Below are positions 34,517 through 49,580 of a stretch of DNA of 64,000 nt, one piece after another. The stretch is taken from positions 37,917,203 to 37,981,202 of the forward strand of contig JASXTE010000005.1 of NCBI GenBank assembly GCA_030280995.1, read 5' to 3'. This stretch comes from Hemileia vastatrix. Lineage: Eukaryota; Basidiomycota; Pucciniomycetes; Pucciniales; Zaghouaniaceae. Under the pieces are notes generated by a model, which was given only the letters and a program-made list of their open reading frames with translations, ran no database searches and was not told the origin of the DNA. The position numbers and the translations under genes were made by a program. The first letter of the stretch is position 1. Each line of letters opens with the position of its first letter.

Positions 34517-35682
34517 TTAAAGGGGATCAGAAGAAGATATATTGTCAAGCACTGTACAATTGATTTCCACCAATTTAATACAATAGATGGTCAAGAAAAA
34601 TGACATGAAATTCAATTGGGTTTAGATTTTGATTGAGTTAATTTTGGGTGAATATAAATTTTAATATCCTTTAATATTTAATAAAAAAATATTTGAGTTG
34701 AGAGGGTAGTCCAGATAATTGTAAATCTGAAATGGTGGAAAAGGATAAGGCTAGAGCCTTGGATGGGGCTGGTGCTGTTACTTTTCAAGCTATCTTGTAT
34801 TCTTCTCTTACCTGTGCTTTTTTTGTGGTGAATCTGCATGTTAAATGATTCTGTTTTTGATAAAATTGGTGCTGGTTAGTTGGTTGGGCTTTAGTCATTT
34901 GGATAGGTGATGATGTTTAAAATTTGGGAACAGGTGCTCTAATGCTTTTGAGTATATTGTTAGAATATGATGAAATAAGTCCAGCAAAAAATGAAATCTC
35001 CAGTTTAGTAAATAAAATTTATTTATAGACTAGAATTTATTATATAGTTTATATGCCTAAGAATCCTTTATGAAGATAACTGAGAATTGTGTTGTGAAGA
35101 GTGATCCAAAATTGTCGGATATGAACGTAAGGATTATACTAAGAATTTATGCAATTAATATTCAAATTTGAATTACTAAGGAAACTATTACTATTTACAT
35201 GGCTATTTATATGTTTTCTTTGTAGAGATGCTCATTCTAAGTAGTAGTGATTAACTATCGAGTAGGTAGTAAGTAGGTTTCCTAATTATAACTATTATAT
35301 AGTATTATACATCTGTATTTTAACTATCAAGGGTTTTTCTGGAGAAGGGTGAGTGTAGAGAATATATTTTGTATTTACTGTATGACATTATGTCCCTCCC
35401 TAGAATATCCCCAGTAGGGATATCTCACTAGGGGGAAAAGTGTTTTTCATAAAGAGTGAATCAAGATGAAAAATAATCTAAGCTTCATCATAAATTGCAT
35501 ATGCAAAATGCCGTTTTCACAATGCTCCCCTCTGCAAAATTTGTCTCACCATTTTTTACAAGTTTTAAATTATTAATATTATTATACTTTGGATAATAAA
35601 CTTCCAGACAACATCTCAGTAAGAAGAGTAAAAATCAAATCAGGGTGAAGGGACATATTTACGTTTAAAATATATAAACACG
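34517..35682. other. Gene-free DNA upstream of the TAP42-like gene
   Basis: AT-rich, with no frame longer than chance and no repeat shared with the rest of the window that I can see. The last 250 bases are presumably the promoter and 5' leader of the gene starting at 35683, with ATATATAAACACG just before the start codon. Confidence 0.5.
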
Positions 35683-36466
35683 ATGATGACGAAGGATGAA
35701 ATAGCGGACGAAATCAGTTTGAGTCACTTAATCGACCGTTCAATCTCTGCTTACGAAACTATTACCTCTGCTCCGTCATCCAATGATCCTTCTATCCAAG
35801 TAAGCCACGCTTTTTTTTATCTATCATTCAAAAAAATAAACTTGAATTTCTTTGCTTTCCCTATATGATTCCACCTGTTTAAACCTACATTATGTGATAC
35901 ATATTCTTATTCGTTTTAAGCTCTTCTCCAACTTTTATTATTATTATTATTTATCTTTTTTAGTGTTCAAAAATAAGCAGAATCTTCACTCACTCACCTA
36001 TCTTCCTTCCTTTTTTAAAAAAATAAAAAATAAAAAAATAAAAAAATAAAAAAATAGAAACTGATAACCCTCACCCTTTCAGATCTAACTCTCTCTCGTG
36101 CACTTATATCGCATTTAGATATCTTGTCATCTAATGAATTATTAGAAGATATCAATACTAAAGATTTGAAATGTTTAGCCATTGATGGGATTCGAGGATT
36201 GATCGAATCTTTAAGAAAATCGTCAAACGAAAGTGAACGTCGAGAACACCTTGAGTTATCCAAGGTATGATGAGACAAAAAAAAATCGAAAAAAAATATT
36301 TGTTTATCTTTTTTTACTAACAAAGATTTCACTATGACTAATTTGATCAATTGAACTCATTCCTTCTCTTATATCTGTTTCATTTTCCTCTCTTTTTCTT
36401 TCCTTTTCAAAATTATACCATTTATAAATAAATCCAACAAACTCTTGCAACAAACTCTCTCTATCT

Positions 36467-36507
<41 letters not shown>

Positions 36508-37632
36508 AAGACACATCTAAAATCTTTTATCACCCAACTCGACTCATACAACCTTTTCGAACCCTCAGAACAAGAGAAAACTCGACTTCTTGGGTTTAAT
36601 GTCGGTAACCCAACACTTCCTTCAACTCTCCAAACCTTAGCATCGAAACGAGAAACAAAAATTGTACAATTCAAATATGAAAAGGAGTTACAAACAAAAT
36701 TAAAACTTCTTCACGAAATGAAATCTTTAAAAAAAGGAAAAAGAACAAATAGATCTCAATTATCAGATACCACCTCTATAGGCTTGGAAAGGACAAAAGA
36801 GGGTCACTCTTTATATGGCAATAATAATAATAATAATGATGATGATGATGATGACAGCGACGACGAATCTTCTCGAGACCTTCAATTAACCTGGTTAAAA
36901 TATCTCTACCTAAAAGCTTACCAAGAACTCTCCAGCATTCAATCTGAACTAGAAATCTTAGACCAACGATCTTCTCAAAATCTTCATCCTCATTCTCACC
37001 ATGATGTTCTTAATATTAAAAGATCTGATGATAATGATCATAAGGAAGATTCAAGTTGGAAATTAGATGATTTGGATTCAGATCCAAGTACTCGACCTTT
37101 CATCTCACCATCTGGAAAAGTGTTAAGACCATTTACAATTTTACCATCGTCATCAACATCATCATCATCATCATCATCATCAACAACAACTTCAACTTTC
37201 CATCACCAATTTCACAACCCAATCATCACAAATAATCAAATCAACACCTCGACTTCAACTTCAACTTCATCCTTCCCGTCCCCTTCAAATCCTTTCAGCA
37301 AATACGGTCATACCTTCACTTCCTCATCTACCAACCCAACTCTCAACCGAATCAGACTCCGCCAACAAGTCTTCAGACCCGATTGGAATCTACCCACCAT
37401 GACAATTGATGAATACTTAGACCAACAACGTGAGATGGGCAATTTCTTATCAGGTGGAGGTCCCGCACAGGAAACCCAAGAAACTCAAGGTGAAAAAAAT
37501 CAGAGGATGGCTGAACAAGATAACATGTCAGGTGAAGTTAAAAGTGAAGAATTGAGGATTGAAGCTATCAAGTGGAACGAATACACCGATCAGCATCGTA
37601 AAGGTGAAGGCAACATGCTCAACAGAGGATAA
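35683..37632 (+). CDS. TAP42: TAP42/alpha4-type regulator of PP2A phosphatases
   Basis: Exons 35683-35799, 36058-36264 and 36511-37632, all joined in phase 0, give about 481 residues. Family role: binds PP2A-type catalytic subunits in the cytosol downstream of TOR signalling. The N-terminal helical repeat region shows SNELLEDINTKDLKCLAIDG, the usual opening of TAP42 proteins. The C-terminus ends PTMTIDEYLDQQREMGNFLS then WNEYTDQHRKGEGNMLNRG, the most conserved part of the family. Between them lie low-complexity inserts: N6D6 (AAT/GAT repeats, 36820-36855) and a serine/threonine run (37150-37260). The first ATG is chosen, with a second ATG directly after it. Intron 2 is odd: a pure A tract of about 36 bases sits directly before its CTCAAG acceptor. 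The gene is convergent with VMA1, 528 bases away. It is longer than yeast TAP42 because of the inserts. Confidence 0.9.
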
Positions 37633-38160
37633 GAAGTCCTCTTTTATTCAGAGATCTATCTTCTATCGTAGCCTTTTCTTTTTATGCTTTCTGTTTTTTT
37701 CTTATTTTTGTAATAGCTATCTAGATTTAAATCTACCGGAATCAAAAAATGCTTTTTTATTACTGTCTGAGGTAATTCTAATATGATTCTGATAAGGTAT
37801 TTGCGTTATTAATCACGCAAAGGCACATGTTAAAGAACAAAACTATAATGAAAATTGAAACCGACAGTTGAAATTCAAAAGATAGAACGACATTTAATTC
37901 TAAAAGTATTGATTAAAATTCTAGAGTTTGGCGCAAATCATCATGATGAAATCTCATCTGATAAATCTAACTTCCACAATAAATTGAAACCATGATTTTC
38001 CCTCCTCCCACAGGGATAAACCTTTCAAAAAAAAGAAAAAAAATCTAGATAGACATCTAAATAATAAAATTATCAAATAAAGTAATCAATTTTTTGCATT
38101 ATTCCCTCATCATTGAGCTATTAGTCATTGAGTCTGTAAAATGTTGATCAACCCGACATA
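37633..38160. terminator. Shared 3' intergenic region of TAP42 and VMA1
   Basis: 528 bases between two convergent stop codons. Must hold both polyadenylation regions; AT-rich, with AATAAA-like motifs on both strands (for example AATAAA near 38080). No gene or repeat seen. Confidence 0.5.
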
Positions 38161-40790
<2,630 letters not shown>

Positions 40791-41084
40791 TTTTGAATAT
40801 TATATTATATTATATTAAAGACGAGGATGAAGAAGATGAAAATCGAAGGTAAGGATGAAGCGGCCAAGGAATTGGGTTGACCACGAGCAATGACGTATGT
40901 GACTGTTGGGCAGCGTGACCGGCTGAGCACTCAACTTTGGCTTGGGTGGGAGAGAGTGATTGCTGGTGTAGGATCATCAAACACAACACACAACCAGATC
41001 CTCTTGTTTTTTCTCCTTACATTAAGAAGATTGCATTTGACTCTTTCATCAAGAATGTGTATAACGCCCAGCTTTTCCCTTAGC
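40791..41084 (-). promoter_or_regulatory. VMA1 upstream region
   Basis: Contains ATATTATATTATATTA-type tandem repeats at 40798-40818 directly before the start codon, and a short, less AT-rich stretch (40850-40960). No confident promoter motif. The Tc1/mariner remnant begins about 300 bases upstream of the start. Confidence 0.4.
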
Positions 41085-41426
41085 TTGAAGAAAAAAACTG
41101 AAAGTGAAAACTTGTGCTCCTTGACAACAGTGCACCCATTCATACCTCCATTACTTCTTAAAAGTACTGAGAATAAGAAAATATTCACAAGATTTATCAC
41201 TGGCCTGAACACTCTCCCAAAATCAATTCCATTGAAAAATTGTGGCAAATTCTCAAAAATTGCATTCCTGAAGTCTTTTGCCCAACAACACAAACAGAAA
41301 TGATGGCAAGTTTGGAACCACTTTGGGATAAATTTCCCAAATCAATCCTCCTCAACCTTGTTGAATTTATACCAAGAAGAATCACAGCTATAATTGAAGC
41401 ATCAGGAGGTTCCACCCACTGTTGAC
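41085..41426 (+). pseudogene. Tc1/mariner transposase C-terminal remnant
   Basis: In two frames one can read a decayed LCSLTTVHPFIPP (in the place of the DNAPVH block) and then HWPEHSPKINSIEKLWQILK (about 41190-41250). The latter matches the WPxxSPDLNPIEnlW block with the third catalytic acidic residue, followed by a C-terminal helix region ending STHC. This is the tail of a DDE_3-type transposase that moves elements at TA sites. The N-terminal two thirds are missing. Confidence 0.72.
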
Positions 41427-42073
41427 CTTAAGAAAATTTTGAAAGTTATCATTTTTTTTATACTTTTTTTTTATGTTTTTTATTACAGTTAGATAGTATT
41501 TAGCTGTAAGAATTGATCTATGCTACTCTCATTTCTGAGATATGACTGGATAAAAAGTTGGTATCATGAATATTTACAAAAATTGAAATTGATAAAAAAA
41601 CAGTCCATTTTTTGGGCTATCTTTAGTGATATTTGAATTCTATGGTGTGAGTTTGACTATATTATCTATGAGTGGCGTAAAATAAAAGTGGTATTGTGGT
41701 TGTTAAAAGCTAAATAAAAATTGTGAGGACTGATTTCCAGGCACTTTATGTGCATAGATATACAATATGCACCTAGTTGTTATTGGCAGTTACTGGGGTA
41801 GCTTATAATTTTGGGAATTATCCAGTCAACTCCTTACTTTAATTATCAATGTGCTAACATATATATACATGGTGATACTGTGGTGCAGTTGATCTCTAAC
41901 ACCTGACCTCTTAACAAGATGTGGTGCATTATAATTGATATTAATTACTCTAATATTTCAAAGAAAGAAAAAAATAGAGAAATATAAAATGATTAATGTA
42001 AATGCTTTTTTTACTTTGTTTATTTATTTATTATTATTATTTGTATTTATAAGATTGAATGTAATAAGGTAAT
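41427..42073 (-). other. AT-rich DNA, probable 3' end of Copia-2
   Basis: No gene. As the sequence downstream of the Copia-2 stop on the minus strand, it should hold the 3' LTR, but its mate is outside the window so the edges cannot be set. A TGTTAAGAGG motif near 41920 (minus strand) could be an LTR start; this is a guess. Confidence 0.3.
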
Positions 42074-42660
42074 TTAGAAAAGACCATAAACTTGGCATGC
42101 ATTTTCATGGCATTGTTTATTCAGGGGTTTTGTCACTATATCAGCTTTTTTTTCTTTTGTTGGAACCCAGTGAAATGATAACTTTCCTTTATAGAGTTTC
42201 TTGTTAATGAAGTAGGATTCTCTGTCTCTGTGTTGTGTTCCTGTGTTTGAGGCTTGGTTGTCACACATTAACTTGAAGGTTCCATAATAGTTTACTAGTT
42301 CTCTGAGCAGATTTTGGATTCATATTCCCATCCTGGCTGCTGCCCGTAGTGCCATGAATTCAGCATGGAAATTTAATGTTGCCACTGGTGGCATCCTTTA
42401 GGATGACCAGAAAATAAGTGATTTTTTGAGCATGATGTTCATTCCTCCCATCATTCTAGAGAATTCCCTGCCCCAGTTTACATCAGAGAAGATCGTGAGT
42501 TTTGATTCTATTAAAATTCTAAGGTATAGTTTTAGTTTCTTCTTGATGGTGTATAGTAGATAGCCAAGTAGATAGTTTAGAGCTCTCCAACTTTCTATAT
42601 TTGGTTTTTTGGAATGTTTTTCAATTTGACTTACTGTAAAACTGAGATTCAGGTGGGTTG
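42074..42660 (-). pseudogene. Copia-2 pol, 3' part: end of RT and RNase H
   Basis: Minus strand, read across two in-frame stops: NLSFTVSQIEKHSKKPN, WRALNYLLGYLLYTIKKKLK, TIFSDVNWG (RNase H first D), AEFMALRAAA, KLMCDNQASNTGTQHRDRES and FHWVPTKEKKADIVTKPLNK. This is the standard C-terminal order of a Ty1/copia polyprotein. The preceding RT piece is at 45528-45702 and 61695-62520, beyond two insertions. Confidence 0.85.
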
Positions 42661-42668
42661 CTGCCAGC

Positions 42669-45519
42669 CCAGCAAAAAGTGGCTATGGCTGGCCTTCCTC
42701 AAATTACAAGAACCAATGAAGGATTGCAATGTGAGGGAATCAGTACAGGCAAATAAGCTGCACAGAAAACTAGTTTTAATTCAGTATTTGTGATTTCAGT
42801 ACCAGTATAATTGTATATATAAATATAAACTATTAATTTATACAAATGAATGTGTCACTAAAGCAATATATAATATATATAAAGTATTTTAAAATCACAA
42901 TTATTGTACCAGTAATTTAATACACAGACTACAAGAATAATTAAAGTCTTAAGAGTGTTATATACTTGACCAAATACTCCCAAAAATTATATCTTACATC
43001 AGACAATAATTTAAATAAGAATTTCAGATTATACACCACGCAATATGGGGGGCGGACTTGCTAGCAAGTCCACAACCTTGAAACCTAATTCATATCTTTT
43101 TGAGCCCACATTGAATTAGTGATGAAACCACCAAGAAAAAATATTGACATTCTGGTGAAATCAATATGAATACAACTTGAACATTTAATGAAGCATAGGT
43201 AATAATACTTTGAACAAATCTTGAGATATGAAGAATGAGAGTTTTTTATAGAAATTTTAATGCAGTGCAAACCACACCCAAATTATTCTGAAAAATACAT
43301 ATTTTAAACTATTTAAGAAGTTTCTTTGCAATTTTAAAAAAAAGTACACCAAAGTATAGATCCGGCAAGATACCATCTGACATAATTATATAACTTTCTT
43401 TGGCCAGAAATACATGGAGAAACTATAATTTGAAATATGTCAATTTGTTCATGAAAGGTGGGACTGAGTTGAAAGGGAGGAAATTGGGTTTTAAGGATTG
43501 TGGAGGGGAGGTAAAGGGAAGAATGGGGCTACAAGGGTTGAAGAGGATGGAGAGAGGGGAGAGGAAGGGTATATGGGGTAGCAAAAAGGTTGGGAAAGAG
43601 TTGGAAGGGAAGATTAAGGGTTTCCGAGACATTTTGAATGAAGAAAAGGGTCAGGGAGAGGTTGGGAGGGGTGAAATGGGGATCAAAAGAGGATGGCATA
43701 CAATGGGGCTGGGAGGGTAGCAAAAGGGGTGGGGAGGGAAGACAAGCATGTGTTGATAGAATTGAAAGGGATGGGGATTGGTGCAAACAGAGTGTGAAAA
43801 TAGGATGATGAACTCTGTTCTTTTGGCAAAGAACAGAGTTCACTGCCATAAAATATTAGCTGAAACATAGTTTTCAATTCTGTAAAAACAGTTGTAGGTA
43901 ATAGAAAAAGTCACTGATTTTTTTTATATGTAATCTGAAAGTTTTTAATAAAATTATTGCATTTAAGAATTGTGATATTTTCAATATATTTTCATTGATC
44001 AACTTAAATTAATAAATTATAATTTAAATAAGTTGCTTCAAAAAATACTGTGCATTGAGTAGACTCATGGAATGATTTTTTTTGGCTTCCATTCAGTTAT
44101 TCTCACACTTTCACTATGTTTTCAATATAGATCCATTATTATTTGTGTGATACTTCAAGTAAAGTTTCAGTATTACTTCAGTCTGAGTTCCATCTGATTT
44201 CCATCTGACTTCAAGTTGAGGACTTGCTAGCAAGTCCCCCCCAAATATTGCGTGGTGATATAACTTGTCTTATATCCAAGAGGTGACACATTTCTTACTC
44301 TAGGTATTTAAAAATTATTGAATACTTAAAAAATTATAATTTTAAATAAAAGATTATTATAAAAGACAGGAAAGAAGCCTTTATATAATAAAATCTCCCT
44401 TCCCATGCCCCATGATGTATTAGAGATCTCTAGAGCCAAATACCCTACTATCTGTCTTTCAGACCCCCTCTAGATTGGATGTTGTGTACCAAAGGTTCTC
44501 ACAAGCCTATGTTAACTACATCATCCTCAGTCCTACTCAGGATTAGTAGAGTCTAAAATCCTATTAACCTCCCACACCATGTTCTTACAACATTCTCATG
44601 AGAGACACACATTATATCTAATAAAGGTGAGAAAATAAGATCTGAGATGAGATAAAGTAACACCAGATCTAGATAGAAGAAAGCAGAATTAAAAAGAGTG
44701 TAAATAAATTAAATTAACCTCAAGAAAAGGAATACAAATAAGTTAAAGAACTTAAAGGAAGAAATAATAAGTTTTTAATATATCTTATTGGGAGTAAAAG
44801 GTAGATAAATGTGTAAAACTATACATATTTATAATTTATATCTAGACAACAGATAGAAAGATTTTTAAGAGTCATAAAGAGGACAGATCTTATCAGGTGA
44901 GGAATTTTTAACTGCTATAGCTATATATATGGAAAATAGATAAGAAAAACATAGCCTATTTTAAGATATAGTTTGGAAGGGAAAAAAATAACAGAAAAAA
45001 CAATAGAAAAATAATATGAATAAGAAAAAGAAATCCATTGAGATCAGTTTGAAGAATCCTCTAAGGTTTTAAATTGATCCAAGAATGAATACTGAAGATC
45101 TAATATTTAAATGAAGAGATTAAGTTGTCCATTGGTGTGATCCTACATCCAGTGAGGTTTTCTATCTAGGTGAGAATAGTAACACTTCATTGTTCCTTTC
45201 ACATCTAAGAGGAATTTTTTGACCAAGTTTAATCCCAAATTCAAGACCTTTTAATTAAGTGCTTAATTAGATTATAATGATCTCTTATAGCTTAATTGTT
45301 TCTCCTTCTTGAACATAACACCTTATGAAAAGAATATGTCCATTAGTATCTTCATGGATTGAAGTAAAAATATTTATTTATTTATTTAATTTTTATAGTT
45401 ATATATAGTCTTTCATGATCTTTTTAATAATATCTTAATATTTTTATATTATTATTGATTTATTATAAGCTATTCTGACTATAGCTTCTAGAAACTGTCT
45501 ATGGGTAGTCTGGTGGAGC
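42669..45519. mobile_element. 2.85-kb insertion with 8-bp target duplication, class unknown
   Basis: CTGCCAGC flanks it on both sides (42661-42668 and 45520-45527), and Copia-2 coding sequence resumes across the gap. An 8-bp duplication is typical of hAT or KDZ-type DNA transposons, but I see no clear terminal inverted repeats. The interior is AT-rich with no transposase gene and itself contains a CACTA-like element (43034-44257). Probably a non-autonomous DNA element. Confidence 0.6.
43034..44257. mobile_element. CACTA-like element, 1.2 kb, non-coding
   Basis: Bounded by CACCACGCAATAT and ATATTGCGTGGTG, flanked by ATA (43031-43033 and 44258-44260). Same family as 11724-11984. Each terminal repeat contains the perfect palindrome GGACTTGCTAGCAAGTCC. 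TGAGTTCC/TGATTTCC/TGACTTC motifs repeat in the right subterminal region (44180-44215). The purine-rich interior (43440-43780) gives long frames on both strands, but the protein would be low complexity; I read it as non-coding. Confidence 0.8.
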
Positions 45520-45527
45520 CTGCCAGC

Positions 45528-45702
45528 TGACAGTTTCAGTGGCTAAATATGTTAAAGATCCAAAAATTGATAGATATTCCAATTCTCTGTGAGGTTCTTG
45601 TGATGCATCAGTTCAAGTGATGTTTATTTTTGAGATTTACAGTTGGTGGTATTCAAGTCTCTTTGGGTGGTTTTTTGAGATAATTCTTTCAATCAGATCA
45701 TG
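45528..45702 (-). pseudogene. Copia-2 pol, small RT piece between two insertions
   Basis: Minus strand shows EYLSIFGSLTYLATE, the copia RT block usually written YxxxVGSLmYL. It is bounded by the 8-bp-duplication insertion on one side and the Gypsy-3 target site TCATG (45698-45702) on the other. Confidence 0.75.
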
Positions 45703-46011
45703 TGTTAAAACCTAAAAAGGCGGACTACTACTAGTGCTGACACTAGCCTGGGACAGTACTGACTATGCTACTAAGAAATGAGACCAAATAGAATGACTAT
45801 GTTGGGGTTACCAACAGTGAGGTGGGACTGACTATGCTTATACAGCAGTGAGAATAAGAAGTAACTGGATTACTATATAAGTTGTCTTATGAGGAGTGTT
45901 CCACAGTGCTTGCCGCATATAACATCCTTATGCAATATCCCCTCTTCTGCCTCTCACAATTCATAGCACCCATAGTGCTCCTCCTCTTCACCTCTCAACC
46001 AAATCCTAACA
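45703..46011 (-). repeat. Gypsy-3 left LTR (3' LTR)
   Basis: 309 bp, TGTTAAAACC..AATCCTAACA on the plus strand. Matches the split right LTR piece by piece, with moderate divergence. Confidence 0.88.
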
Positions 46012-46299
46012 TTACCCACTCTTTTACCCCTCCTTCCCCCTGCACTCCTTCTCAAACTCCTTCAACATTTCCTTAGCATTTGCCAAAATTTCCACTGGTT
46101 CTCAAGACCTATTTACAACCCTATATCCTTTCCAATGCAGTAATTACTGGAACCTTTCCATGCACACCCTCTTAGAAACAACTTTTTAAACCTCAAACTC
46201 CTCTTCATTTTCCACCTGGATTGGTTCTGGCAGCTCCTCTGGATGTCCTGGGATTGTATCTTAGTTATGCTTTGTGAGAAATTAAATGTATAAAACTGG

Positions 46300-47085
46300 A
46301 TGTAATTGCCTCATTAATATTGGTAGTTCCAGTTCATAAGCTGAGTCAGATACCTTTCTTTTGACTTTAAATGGCCCACTTTTGTGTGATCTAATTTAGT
46401 GCTGGGGTGCAATGTGGAAAGGAAACATGAGCTTAGGAAAACTTTTTCACCTACCTGTAGCACACAATTTTGGGTCCATTCTTGATTGTGATTACACTTC
46501 ATTGACTGCTGAGAAAACTTGAGAGCTTCTTCTAGCTCTTGAAATATACTAAATATTATTTTAATCTGCTCTTCTGCTTCTGGGGTTTGTAACATCGATG
46601 GGGTGCGAATTGAGAATGCTGGGTGATATCCATAGTTGGCATAAAAGGGTGACATGCCTGTTGAAGCATGTTTCTGGTTATTGTATGAGAATTCAGCCAG
46701 TGGTTAAATCTTCACCCAATCATCTTGCTGATAGTTAATAAAATGGCACAAATATTGTTCAATTGCCTTATTCACTATCCCAGATTGCCTGTCAGTATGA
46801 GGATTCTATGCTGTTGACAAGATGGGTTTAATGTTCAGTTTCTCATATATTGCTTTTAACAGCTTATAGTTAAAAGTAGTTCCCCTATCTGACACTATAC
46901 TTTCAGGAAATTCATTTAATTTCCAAACATGTGCCACCATCAATTCTGAAATACATTCTCATTTAACCTTAGTAGTGGTTTTGACAAAGTGTGCCATATT
47001 GGTGCAGTAGTAAACTACTGTGAGGATAGCATTATTTCCTTGAGACTTGGTTTATTCCACTATAAGATTATAGGAGACCTCCTTT
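46300..47085 (-). pseudogene. Gypsy-3 integrase, decayed
   Basis: Reading leftwards: PESIVSDRGTTF (second catalytic D, about 46920-46885), PHTDRQSGIVNKAIEQYL (where the catalytic E of TERVN is replaced), WVKI, PLAEFSYNN and then the open piece SPFYANYGYHPAF, LQVGEKVFL (46655-46314). Several stops separate these blocks. Confidence 0.8.
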
Positions 47086-47996
47086 CATGGATTATTGGAA
47101 ATGTTTAGTGGAATCAGTGGTGTTGTTGTTGGACTAGCCTTGTTCCTCTGGCAAGAGTCACACACCGCTGCATAGAGCTGGACATATGACTTCATGGACT
47201 TCCAGTCAAATTTAAAATTCACCAACTCTAAAGTCTTCAGAAGTCCTAGTTTTCCTTTCATTGGGGAATCATTCCTTGATTTTACTACCTTCCTCTTAAG
47301 CTCCTCATAATTTGGCACCACTATCCTCCCATTCCAATACAGCACTCCTCCTTCCAGGTGATATTCCTCAAATCCTTTCCTTGCCAATACCTCTTTTGAT
47401 AACAGTGCCTTCACCAAATCCTTCACTCCCTCATATTTTTCTTGCACCCATCTTACCCATTCCATCAAAGCCTCATCTGTCAATTCCACCTTGTCTAGGA
47501 TAACCCCCTCTTCAAGGTCCCCCTTCAACAACATTGCCCCAACAGTGTTTAGTTGGCCTGGCGCTGGACGCAAGTCAGGACGTATTGATAGCACATCAGG
47601 TTTGCCACTTTTCTTTCTTAGTTGGAATGTAACAACAAAATTAATTCTGCTTAGCAGTTCTACCCTGCATGTCTGCCAGTGAGTCAACTTTTTAGTGGTC
47701 AGAAAGGTTTCCAAGTTTTTATGATCCATGCAAAAAATAACTTGTGATCTGTGAAACCCCCCTTCCAAATATTGGTGCCAAGTGCATACTGCTTCTGCTA
47801 GTGCCAATAAATCCTTATCACATATTTCATTGTTTAATTTGGAGCCTAGCAGTTTTTGTGACAAATAAGATACTGGGTGCAAGACATTTTCAGCATCATA
47901 TTGAGATAATACTGCACCTAGTGTGAAATCTGAGCAGTCACATTCCAGAAAAAATGGCTTTAATAAGTCAGGGATCACAAGAATAGGGGCTGTCAA
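47085..47996 (-). pseudogene. Gypsy-3 RNase H and integrase zinc domain
   Basis: Open over 303 codons. RNase H begins FFLECDCSDFTLGAVLSQYD and continues YLSQKLLGSKLNNEICDKDL and FCMDHKNLETF. The linker VLARKGFEEYHLEGGVLYWNGR leads to the zinc-binding part with CDSCQRNKASP. It is the best-preserved part of the element. Confidence 0.85.
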
Positions 47997-47999
47997 AAA

Positions 48000-48990
48000 T
48001 TGTCTTTTCAGGTAGTAAAAAATATCTTGTTGGCTACTCTTCCAGATAAATTTTGCTTCCTTCTTTGTGAGGTCATGAAATGGTCAGCAAGTGTGTAAGT
48101 AATTTTCAATAAAAAATTTGTAAAAATTTTCAGAGCCTAGGAATAACTGGAGCTCTTTACTGATTCTGGTGTTGGCCATTCCCTTACTGCCTTTACTTTC
48201 TACTTGTCCATTTTCACCTGATTTTTTGAAATGATCATACTTAAGTAGGGTATTTCACTCACTGAGAAGACACATTTCTCCAGTTTTAACCATACCTGGG
48301 CCTCCCTCAAGTTCTGTAAACAGTCCTTTACACATATCTGGTGTTCCTCCATTGATTTAGAGTAAATAAAGATTTCATACAGGTATACCGCTTCATCTAT
48401 CCCTATTCTGTCTCTGAAGATACTGTTGGTGAAGTGTTAGAAAGTAGCAGGTGCATTACATGGACCAAATGGAATTATCTACCATTCAAAATGGACAGGT
48501 TTAGTGTAGAATGCCAGTTTGTGTTCATCACCTTCTTTTACACATATGTTGTGGTAAAATGCTCTAAGATCTAAAGATGTGAAGATCTCTACACCTTGAA
48601 GACTATCAATTAGCTCACTAGTCAAAGGAAGGGGATATCTTTTCTTTACGGTCAGCGCATTTAACCTTCTGAAATCCATGCAAGGTCTTAGTGAACCATC
48701 CTTTTTTCCTGAAAAGATCACAGGTGAAGACCAGGGAGATTTTTACTCCCTAATAAAACCATTCTTTAAATTTTCATTGATCATCTCTTTAGCACTGTTG
48801 AATCTAGGTTTGATAATGGGATTATGCGGCTAAATTGAGGGGTTGTGCCTGGAATCAGATCAAGGGAAAAATGGTATGGTCAATGTGGTGGTATGGTCTT
48901 GACTTCTCCATCTTTAAACATCAGTAAGAAATATCAATAAGCTTCAGGGACTATTTCCTTGAGGATTTTTTTTGGCTTTGAGAACTTGAA
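48000..48990 (-). pseudogene. Gypsy-3 reverse transcriptase, decayed
   Basis: An open piece (48721-48479) reads KKDGSLRPCMDFRRLNALTV, FTSLDLRAFYHNI and KLAFYTKPVHFEW. The catalytic box, about 48390-48360, reads AVYLYEIFIYS, so the YxDD aspartates are lost. The connection region follows in broken frames. Confidence 0.82.
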
Positions 48991-49580
48991 CTTGGCTGCA
49001 ATCTTGGAAGATATGTTCCAAGCTGTTGTGTTGCATTCCAGTTGCTCCTCTTCCTCATGCGCCCCCTCCAAGTCCTGAAACTTAGCATCAAGAGAAAGTG
49101 TCAGCTCTTACAGCAAGTCTACTTATGATAATGAAACACCAGGAGACTTTCCAGGAGGGGCCCCTTACCCCCAAAGAGGCCAGGGGACAAATTTTTTCTC
49201 TGTGCCATCCACCTTTTCATTTTCTGCCTTCCTTTTTCTTTGTTGCACCTTCTACTCTTCTTGGTGCACTTCACCCCCTTTCTGATCCTCCCCAGGGCTT
49301 TCCAATGGCACCCCATCCCCAGATTTCTGCTTAGAATTACAAGGAAGCATCAGTTCTGTTTGTAAGTCAACTGCTGATAACAAAACATCAGAAGACTCAC
49401 GAGGATGGGCCCCAGACCCCTGAGGTGGCCAAGGGGCCAATACTTTAGCACCAGAATCCCCTTTCCTTCCCATCTGAACCTTCATTTCCTTCCAATCAAT
49501 TTGTGGATTATATGGGTCCAGCCATGTTGTACTGGTCCTTCAGGTTTGTTGCATATGCCTTTCACTGAGACCCTCTTCAG

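Noticed and set aside
43400..43877. Frames of about 100 residues on both strands.
   Set aside because: Product of a purine-rich stretch inside the non-coding CACTA-like element; mirror frames are equally long and of low complexity.
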